In this document: positions 15,606 to 20,169 of the stretch, piece by piece
Position numbering within the stretch: the stretch's first letter is position 1
Layout: the number at the start of each line of letters is the position of its first letter
NCBI GenBank assembly: GCA_013044085.1
Contig: JABEVI010000078.1
Span: 1 to 20,169 of the forward strand
Reading direction: 5' to 3'
Length of the DNA: 20,169 bases
DNA from: Steroidobacteraceae bacterium
GTDB lineage: Bacteria > Pseudomonadota > Gammaproteobacteria > Steroidobacterales > Steroidobacteraceae
Translations under genes and position numbers: made by a program
Notes under the pieces: model-generated
Told to the model about the DNA's origin: nothing
Database searches by the model: none
The model's input: the letters and a program-made list of their open reading frames with translations, nothing else

Positions 15606-16067
15606 CTAGATTCCGAAAATCGCGAGCAGGCGCTCGCCGAGCCGGCGCTGGTCGCGGGCGCCGCGCGTGGCGATGAAGATCGTGTCATCGCCGGATATCG
15701 TGCCCGCGACCTCGGGCCAGGCTGCCGCGTCGATCGCCACGGCGACGCTTTGCGCCGAGCCGATCTTGGTCTTGAGGACGGTGAGATTGGCGCCCGCGCT
15801 TACGCGGGAGCTGACGAACTGGCGCAACGTCGAGAAATCGCTCATCGAGCGCACGGCTTCGTCGGCGAGCACGTAGCGCCGGCCCCGCTTGGCGACGCCG
15901 AGGTCGCGCAGGTCGCGGCTGACGCTCGACTGGGTGGCCGGGTGGCCGCGCTTGCGCAGCATCTCGACGAGCTCGGCCTGGCGCTCGACCGTCTGTTCGC
16001 GCAGGATCTTGGCGAGCAGGTTGCGGCGCGCCGGCGCACCGTTGTGATCGATCATCGAGCGCAGCAT
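15606..16067 (-). CDS. argR: Arginine repressor ArgR
   Basis: A 153-residue ArgR/AhrC family regulator that, with arginine, binds ARG boxes as a hexamer. Residues about 12-70 form the winged helix, with recognition-helix sequence QSSVSRDLRDLG (46-57). Residues about 80-153 form the oligomerisation and arginine-binding domain, with GSAQSVAVAID (103-113) and the arginine-contacting GDDT (126-129) before 'IFIATRG'. The ATG at 16067 has AGG about 8 nt upstream; a second in-frame ATG at 16055 is possible. It is the promoter-proximal gene of the operon, and its own promoter carries two operator-like sites, so autorepression together with the arg genes is likely. ArgR is usually encoded apart from the biosynthetic genes in enterics, so leading the operon is notable. 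Confidence 0.95.
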   Translation of the reverse strand: MLRSMIDHNGAPARRNLLAKILREQTVERQAELVEMLRKRGHPATQSSVSRDLRDLGVAKRGRRYVLADEAVRSMSDFSTLRQFVSSRVSAGANLTVLKTKIGSAQSVAVAIDAAAWPEVAGTISGDDTIFIATRGARDQRRLGERLLAIFGI

Positions 16068-16079
16068 GAAGACGGCCTG

Positions 16080-16114
16080 TGCATAAATTTGCGCGTATCC
16101 TGCATAAAAATGCA
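16080..16114 (-). promoter_or_regulatory. Tandem ARG-box-like operators
   Basis: The second site, TGCATAAAAATGCA (16101-16114), has perfect 5-bp inverted arms around AAAA, like the ARG-box core TGAATwwwwATTCA. The first, TGCATAAATTTGCG (16080-16093), is a degenerate copy. Their centres are exactly 21 bp apart, the spacing of paired 18-bp ARG boxes separated by 3 bp that one ArgR hexamer occupies. They cover the spacer and start-site region of the argR promoter. Confidence 0.8.
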
Positions 16115-16125
16115 GTCGCTGTCAA
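16097..16125 (-). promoter_or_regulatory. Promoter of the argR-argG-X-argC operon
   Basis: On the minus strand there is a perfect -35 TTGACA (16125-16120), a 17-bp spacer and a weaker -10 CAGGAT (16102-16097). The predicted start, near 16090, gives a leader of about 22 nt before argR. One ARG-box-like site fills the spacer and the other covers the start region, a classic arrangement for repression. Confidence 0.65.
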
Positions 16126-16134
16126 CGGCCATTT

Positions 16135-16150
16135 CGCCGCCGCGGCGGCG
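16135..16150. repeat. Perfect 16-bp GC palindrome
   Basis: CGCCGCCGCGGCGGCG reads the same on both strands and is followed by more GCG repeats to about 16160. It sits between the argR promoter and the carboxylesterase gene. It may simply be a GC microsatellite; no function is claimed. Confidence 0.55.
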
Positions 16151-16205
16151 GCGGCGCGCGCGTCCCGCGACAGCGCGCCCGCCATCCTGGTAGGCTTGCC
16201 CGCTG

Positions 16206-16865
16206 ATGCTGGAAACCATCGACATACAAACCGCGCCGGCGCCGACCGCGTCCATCATCTGGCTGCACGGCCTTGGCGCTGACGGCCATGACTTCGAGTC
16301 CGTCGTGCCGCACATCGTCGCCGCTCGGGAGCGCGCGTGGCGCTTCGTCTTCCCGCATGCGCCGGTGCGGCCCGTGACCTTGAACGGCGGGATGCGGATG
16401 CGCGCCTGGTACGACATTGCGAGCCTCGACGGCAACCGAATCGAGGATCGAGCGGGTTTCATCGACGCGCAAGCCCGGATTGGCGAACTCATCGAGCGCG
16501 AGGTCGGGCGGGGTATTGCGGCGAGTCGGATCGTGCTCGGCGGCTTTTCGCAGGGTGGCGCCGTGTCGCTCTACGTGGCACCGCGCCATCCAGAAAGGCT
16601 CGCCGGCGTGCTCGCGCTCTCCTGTTACCTGCCGTTCGCCGACCGGTTGTCGGCCGAACGCGTCGGTGCGAACGATGCCACACCGATTTTCATGGCGCAT
16701 GGCACGGCGGACAATGTCTTGCCGCATGCGCTCGGCCTGCGCTCCCGGGATCATCTCCGGTCGGCGGGGTACCGTGTCGAGTGGCACGATTACCCCATGC
16801 CGCATGCGGTCTGCGCCGAGGAAATCGCGGCGATCCGGCAATTCTTGTTTACGGTGCTTCCGTAG
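16206..16865 (+). CDS. Phospholipase/carboxylesterase family alpha/beta hydrolase
   Basis: A 219-residue cytosolic serine esterase of the carboxylesterase type found in Pseudomonas and related to acyl-protein thioesterases. The oxyanion segment is IIWLHGLGADGHDF (17-30). The nucleophile is Ser115 in GGFSQGGAVSLY, the acid Asp169 in HGTADNVLP, and the base His200 in PMPHAVCAEEI. The length is that of a single complete domain with no signal peptide. The start at 16206 directly precedes the domain, with GTAGG about 10 nt upstream. It is divergent from argR and shares the 138-bp control region holding the ARG-box-like sites, so arginine could affect it too. The natural ester is unknown. Confidence 0.93.
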   Translation: MLETIDIQTAPAPTASIIWLHGLGADGHDFESVVPHIVAARERAWRFVFPHAPVRPVTLNGGMRMRAWYDIASLDGNRIEDRAGFIDAQARIGELIEREVGRGIAASRIVLGGFSQGGAVSLYVAPRHPERLAGVLALSCYLPFADRLSAERVGANDATPIFMAHGTADNVLPHALGLRSRDHLRSAGYRVEWHDYPMPHAVCAEEIAAIRQFLFTVLP

Positions 16866-16891
16866 TTCGAACTCGATTGGAGGCGATCCGG

Positions 16892-17425
16892 ATGGCGAGC
16901 AGTCGAGCGGTCACCAAACGGCTGAAGCCCGCGGCGCTCGCCGCGCAACTGCGTCTGCGCGCCGACAAACGTGGCGCCGCCGTTGCGTCCGCCAAGCAGC
17001 GGGTGCGCAGCGTCAAGGCGCGGCTCAAAGCCGTGCGCAAGGCGTACAAACTCGCCAAACGGGCGGCCAAGGAAGCCGCCAAGGCTGCGGATGCCGCCGA
17101 GGCGGCGCTCGCGCGCGAACCGCAGCGCAGCGCCAGCGGCGGGTTGACGCAGAAGCGTGCGCACAGGGCGGTCATCAAGACCCCTCGTCGGCCCCGTACG
17201 GGCCGCGCAGCGCGAGTCGCCAAGGCGGTCATTGCCCGGCTCGACCGTGCCTCCTCCGAGGCCGACACGGCGGCCAAGATTGCCGCTCCGTCGCCGAATC
17301 TGTCGCTAGGTGGACGGCAGCGGGCTTACGCCGAAGCCGATGACCAGGATCCAAAGCAGCAAGATCGCCAGCATCACGAGGACCTGGCCGAGCAACCAGA
17401 CCCCGAAGGCCCGGCTGGTCGGTAG
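16892..17425 (+). CDS. Basic Lys/Ala/Arg-rich small protein, helical
   Basis: A 177-residue protein with no recognised domain. Residues 1-130 are dominated by Ala, Lys and Arg ('KRLKPAALAAQLRLRADKRG', 'VKARLKAVRKAYKLAKRAAK') and should form long basic helices or a coiled coil, resembling bacterial histone H1-like or nucleoid-associated proteins. From about residue 139 the composition turns acidic and Gln/Asp-rich; this tail lies antisense to the end of the Yip1-like gene. A strong ribosome-binding site, GGAGG (16879-16883), lies 8 nt before the ATG, which argues for a real gene. It follows the carboxylesterase by 26 bp and is probably co-transcribed. DNA binding is inference from composition only. 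Confidence 0.7.
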   Translation: MASSRAVTKRLKPAALAAQLRLRADKRGAAVASAKQRVRSVKARLKAVRKAYKLAKRAAKEAAKAADAAEAALAREPQRSASGGLTQKRAHRAVIKTPRRPRTGRAARVAKAVIARLDRASSEADTAAKIAAPSPNLSLGGRQRAYAEADDQDPKQQDRQHHEDLAEQPDPEGPAGR

Positions 17426-17959
17426 GCGCTCAGCCTCGCTGAAGGCCATGACCTGGAGCAACAGGCTCCAGCCGACCAGCAATACGTGGGATAGGAACTG
17501 CGCCCTCACCAGTAACGCGAGGAAAGGTTGCAGATCCGCCGGTGGTCCGTTCAAAAATGTGGCCCGACCGGCGAGAGCCGCGGTCAGCAGCCAGATCCCG
17601 AGCGACGCGATCATCGGCACGCCACTGTAGGCGAGCACATGGAAGATCTGCGCGCGCGTTGCGCTGCCGCCGGCGCGGCGGGCGAGACGTGTGTAGACCG
17701 CGCTCATCAAGTACAGGCCGAGCACACCGGCGATCGGTCCGGCGAGCGCCGCTCGAGCGAGAATCTGCGCGACGGTACTGCTCGTGCCCGCCGACTGCGC
17801 CCGGCTGAGCGACAGCCAGCTGACGATTCCCTGCGTGATGCCGAGCAAATAGTCGATCCGGGTGATCGGCGTGTCGGCCAACTCCCGCACCACGCGGCGT
17901 GGCCTGAGCCAGACGTCGCGCAGTGGGTGGATCGATTCGGGCGTGGTTTCTTCGGCCAT
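17306..17959 (-). CDS. Yip1-like integral membrane protein
   Basis: A 217-residue inner-membrane protein with a Yip1-domain feel. A soluble N-terminus, 'DVWLRPRRVVRELADTPITRIDY', precedes hydrophobic segments at about 69-90, 111-131, 146-175 and 187-210. The central 'FHVLAYSGVPMIAS' matches the AYsxxP motif usual at the second helix of bacterial Yip1 proteins. The function of bacterial Yip1 proteins is unknown. The start at 17959 ('MAEETTPES') is preferred; the open frame extends upstream into a Leu/Gly stretch that is the antisense of the Lys-Thr repeat in the next gene and is not credible. Its 3' end overlaps the basic-protein gene on the other strand by 120 bp. Confidence 0.75.
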   Translation of the reverse strand: MAEETTPESIHPLRDVWLRPRRVVRELADTPITRIDYLLGITQGIVSWLSLSRAQSAGTSSTVAQILARAALAGPIAGVLGLYLMSAVYTRLARRAGGSATRAQIFHVLAYSGVPMIASLGIWLLTAALAGRATFLNGPPADLQPFLALLVRAQFLSHVLLVGWSLLLQVMAFSEAERLPTSRAFGVWLLGQVLVMLAILLLWILVIGFGVSPLPST

Positions 17960-18025
17960 CGTTGCTCGTCGCAAGTGCAGCGGCAGCGTACGAGATCCGT
18001 GCGTGCAACTCCAGCGTCCCGCTAG

Positions 18026-18054
18026 ATGACAGACATCAGATTCCGGTCTACTCT
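18026..18054 (+). promoter_or_regulatory. Candidate promoter of the histone H1-like gene
   Basis: ATGACA (18026-18031, 5 of 6 to the -35 consensus) and TACTCT (18049-18054) are separated by 17 bp, giving a leader of about 50 nt before the ATG at 18110. The -10 is only moderate, so confidence is limited. Confidence 0.4.
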
Positions 18055-18109
18055 GCGTCGAGGTGGTGTCTGGCACGTGTTGAACGGACTCGCGAGGAGA
18101 AGATTGACC

Positions 18110-18400
18110 ATGGCGAAGAAGACCAAGACCAAGACCAAGACCAAGACCAAGAAGCATCCTGCCGCCAAAGCGAAGCGGGCGGTGGCGAGGGTTTCGGCTA
18201 AAAAGTCGGCCAAGAAAGTGACCAAGAAGGCGGCCCAGAAATTCGCACGCAAGCCGGCCAAGAAGCCGATCAAGGCCCGGCGGGCGCCATCGCGGCGCAG
18301 ACCGGCTGCCGTGCCGGCGCCCGCGGCGGCGGTCGCCGTAAGCGGCGCGGACGCGATGCCGGCGATTCCGATGGTTGCGGGCGAGACGTCGGCGGCCTGA
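18110..18400 (+). CDS. Histone H1-like Lys/Ala-rich protein
   Basis: A 96-residue, very basic, low-complexity protein. It begins with five KT units ('KKTKTKTKTKTKKHP') and continues with AKK/PAKK repeats ('SAKKSAKKVTKKAAQK', 'ARKPAKKPIKARRAPSRRRP'). It ends in an uncharged Ala/Pro/Val tail from about residue 67. This resembles the C-terminal tails of eukaryotic H1 and bacterial H1-like proteins (Hc1/AlgP type), which bind DNA without sequence preference. GAGGAGA (18094-18100) lies 9 nt before the ATG, supporting this start over an ATG at 18026. The coding strand carries an AAGACC hexamer repeat. The function is inferred from composition. Confidence 0.8.
   Translation: MAKKTKTKTKTKTKKHPAAKAKRAVARVSAKKSAKKVTKKAAQKFARKPAKKPIKARRAPSRRRPAAVPAPAAAVAVSGADAMPAIPMVAGETSAA
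18119..18148 (+). repeat. Hexanucleotide tandem repeat (AAGACC)x5
   Basis: Five perfect copies of AAGACC lie within the start of the histone H1-like gene and encode Lys-Thr repeats. Because the unit is 6 bp, copy-number change would lengthen or shorten the basic arm without breaking the frame. Confidence 0.95.
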
Positions 18401-18443
18401 GGCCGGGGTGTTCGGCGCGCGGCCTGGCGGTCCTCGAACGCTC

Positions 18444-19217
18444 TTATAGGTAAGCGTTCAACGCCGTCTTGGCGATCAGCGCGAGGACGACGAGCACGAA
18501 GGCGGTGCGGACGAAGCGGCTGCCGCGTCTGATCGCCGTGTGCGCGCCGAGCAGGCTGCCGGCGATGTTGCTCGCGCCCAACGCCAAGGCGAGCGGCCAG
18601 CGGATGTGGCCGTGCGTGCCGAAGTACAACAGCGCGCCGGCGTTGGTGGCGATGTTGATCAGCCGCGCGCACGCGGCCGCGCTGATGAAATCGAAGCCGT
18701 AGACGCGCACGTAGAAGAGCATCAGGAAATTGCCGGTACCGGGACCGAAGAAGCCGTCGTAGGCGGCGATCGCGGCGATGCCCGCGAGCGCCGCCACCCG
18801 CCGGCGGCCGGTCAATGCGATGGGTCGGTGCTGGCTCCCCAGATCCCGCTGCGACAGCACGTAGATCAGCACGCCGGTCAGTATCAAGGGTACGGTGCCG
18901 CGAAAAACGGCGGGTGACATCACCGTCGCGAGGCTGGCGCCGAGCAAGGCGAACGGCAGCGCGATCGCCGCCGCCGGCAGCACGGTGCGCCAGGGAACTC
19001 GCACCGCCTTCGCATAGCGGGCGAAGGCCGTGCAAGTGCCGAGAATGCCGGCGAGCTTGTTCGTGCCGAGCAGGGTCGCCGGCACCTCGGCCGGGTAGCC
19101 GGCGATCAGCGCGGGGAGTTGTATCAAGCCCCCGCCGCCGACCATCGAGTCGATGAAGCCGGCGCATCCGGCCGCGCACAACACGAACAGGAGGCTTGCG
19201 AATCCACCTCCCGGCAT
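18444..19217 (-). CDS. TauE/SafE (TSUP) family transporter
   Basis: A 257-residue inner-membrane protein of the sulfite exporter TauE/SafE family, which moves sulfur-containing or other small organic anions. The N-terminal repeat has GFIDSMVGGGGLIQLPAL (20-37) and GTNKLAGILGT (51-61). The second repeat has 'AAYDGFFGPGTGNF' (151-164) and 'RLINIATNAGALLYF'. These paired Gly-rich motifs and about eight hydrophobic segments are typical. The start at 19217 lies 8 bp after the nudC stop, so the two are probably one operon. The open frame extends upstream into nudC without membrane-protein character. The substrate is unknown. Confidence 0.92.
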   Translation of the reverse strand: MPGGGFASLLFVLCAAGCAGFIDSMVGGGGLIQLPALIAGYPAEVPATLLGTNKLAGILGTCTAFARYAKAVRVPWRTVLPAAAIALPFALLGASLATVMSPAVFRGTVPLILTGVLIYVLSQRDLGSQHRPIALTGRRRVAALAGIAAIAAYDGFFGPGTGNFLMLFYVRVYGFDFISAAACARLINIATNAGALLYFGTHGHIRWPLALALGASNIAGSLLGAHTAIRRGSRFVRTAFVLVVLALIAKTALNAYL

Positions 19218-19225
19218 GATCGAGT

Positions 19226-20143
19226 TCAGGGGCCGGCTCCTCGAAGCTCGCGCAGCTTCAGGGGCCCGGTGGTGTCGAACCAGTGTTCGATCAGGCTGAA
19301 GGATATCGAATGAACCGGGGGTAGCAGCACCGCGCCCGCGGCGATCTGCTCGCGACTGAACCAGCGCGCATCCTCGAGCTCGAGGTCGTTGCGCAGAATC
19401 GCCGTGGAGACGGCGCGTGCGTGGAAGCCGAGCATCAAGGAGGCCGGAAACGGCCATGGCTGGGACGCGAAGTACTCGATGCGTTCGATCGCCACCCCGG
19501 TCTCCTCACTCACCTCGCGCGTGACCGCATCCTCCAGTGACTCGCCGGGTTCGACGAAACCGGCGATCGTCGAGTAGCGGCCCGGTGGCCAGCTTGCCTG
19601 GCGGCCCAGCAGCGCCCGGCCATCGTCACTGACGAGCACGATGATCGCCGGGTCGATGCGGGGGAATTGTTCCGTGAGACAGGCCGGATTGACGCATACC
19701 AGCGCGTGTCCGCTGCGCCTGGGCGCCGTCGGGGAACCGCAGGCGGGGCAGAAACGGTGCCGTCGGCGCCAGGAGAGCATCGCGCGCGCATAGCCGAGAA
19801 GTCCCGCCTCATCGGCCGGCAATCGCGGGGCAAGCACCCGCAAATCCTCGAAGCGCGCTTGCGGCCACAGGCGGGGGGGTTGCTCGGCGTCGATCTCCAA
19901 GGCGAAGCACGGGTGATCGGCGAAGCGCCCGAGCAGGATCAGCGTGTGCGCATTGCGCAGCTGCGCCGGCACCTCGTCGAGCGCGATCATCGCCGCGCGT
20001 GGTGGCTCAGTCTCGAGTATCAGATTGCGTGAATTCCATACGATCACCACCCGGCTGGCCGGATCCTCGAGCGCGGCCTCATGCCACGAGGAATCCTCGC
20101 GCATCGGTGCCGCGCGATCGAGGTAGGGGCCAGCGAACGTCAT
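19226..20143 (-). CDS. nudC: NAD(+) diphosphatase / RNA decapping hydrolase NudC
   Basis: A 305-residue Nudix hydrolase that cleaves NAD(H) and removes NAD caps from RNA. The zinc ribbon uses Cys132, Cys135, Cys150 and Cys155 ('FCPACGSPT...LVCVNPAC'). The Nudix box is GFVEPGESLEDAVTREVSEE (195-214), followed by SQPWPFPAS (227-235), the NADH-pyrophosphatase hallmark. The N-terminal domain ('FAGPYLDRA') is normal for the family. The start at 20143 is favoured because 'MTFAGPYLDRAAPMRED' fits homologues and GGGA lies about 6 nt upstream; an ATG at 20155 would add four residues. It is followed by the TauE-like gene with an 8-bp gap. Confidence 0.95.
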   Translation of the reverse strand: MTFAGPYLDRAAPMREDSSWHEAALEDPASRVVIVWNSRNLILETEPPRAAMIALDEVPAQLRNAHTLILLGRFADHPCFALEIDAEQPPRLWPQARFEDLRVLAPRLPADEAGLLGYARAMLSWRRRHRFCPACGSPTAPRRSGHALVCVNPACLTEQFPRIDPAIIVLVSDDGRALLGRQASWPPGRYSTIAGFVEPGESLEDAVTREVSEETGVAIERIEYFASQPWPFPASLMLGFHARAVSTAILRNDLELEDARWFSREQIAAGAVLLPPVHSISFSLIEHWFDTTGPLKLRELRGAGP

Positions 20144-20169
20144 GCCTCGTCCCATCAGCCGGATTCTAG

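Noticed and set aside
14628..16193. 521-codon plus-strand open frame opposite argG and argR
   Set aside because: It is entirely antisense to two well-supported genes and crosses the ARG-box control region; composition only reflects the opposite strand.
18393..18425. Inverted repeats CGGCC-TGA-GGCCG and AGGCCG/CGGCCT around the stop of the histone H1-like gene
   Set aside because: Short stems without a T-tract in either direction; not enough for a terminator call.

Overview
The window is about 20 kb of GC-rich, densely coding chromosomal DNA. It fits a gammaproteobacterium, probably of the Xanthomonadales/Nevskiales/Steroidobacter type. The main reason is the block polA - engB - diheme cytochrome c4 - dsbA, an arrangement known from Pseudomonas and relatives, together with LptM, NudC and a TMEM175-type protein. 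No insertion sequence, phage gene, CRISPR array or rRNA was seen. Nearly every base is in a gene and the longest gene-free stretch is about 220 bp.

Layout. (1) 1-3.2 kb: the 3' part of a beta-propeller lactonase (pgl-like), a complete tRNA-Arg(CCG), then on the minus strand a TMEM175/DUF1211 membrane protein, a lipoprotein DsbA and a cytochrome c4. (2) 3.3-7.0 kb: engB (+) converges on polA (-) with a hairpin/T-tract terminator between them; the small lipoprotein gene lptM sits just upstream of polA. (3) 7.0-16.1 kb: a leftward run, argR-argG-X-argC-argD-argF'-argB-argH, followed by a periplasmic FKBP-type prolyl isomerase. (4) 16.2-20.2 kb: an alpha/beta-hydrolase carboxylesterase, two small lysine/alanine-rich basic proteins flanking a Yip1-like membrane protein, a TauE/SafE transporter and NudC.

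The most interesting part is the arginine cluster. It is headed by its own repressor gene, and two ARG-box-like operators exactly 21 bp centre to centre overlap a promoter with a perfect -35. The carbamoyltransferase is of the N-acyl-ornithine type (argF'), not an ordinary OTCase. At the residue that separates N-acetyl- from N-succinyl-ornithine enzymes it carries Ala, with surrounding sequence closer to the succinyl type. No N-acylglutamate synthase (ArgA, ArgJ, or a GNAT domain fused to ArgB) and no deacylase (ArgE or ArgJ type) is encoded here. Instead an uncharacterised 362-residue P-loop protein, X, is locked between argG and argC by 4-bp ATGA overlaps on both sides. Its C-terminal half resembles dethiobiotin synthetase and DUF1611/DgcN proteins, a family that includes a D-glutamate N-acetyltransferase. 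The working hypothesis is that X supplies a missing acyl-glutamate step in a variant N-acyl arginine pathway. This is inference and can be tested.

All homology statements come from reading motifs and from memory of family signatures; no database search was run.
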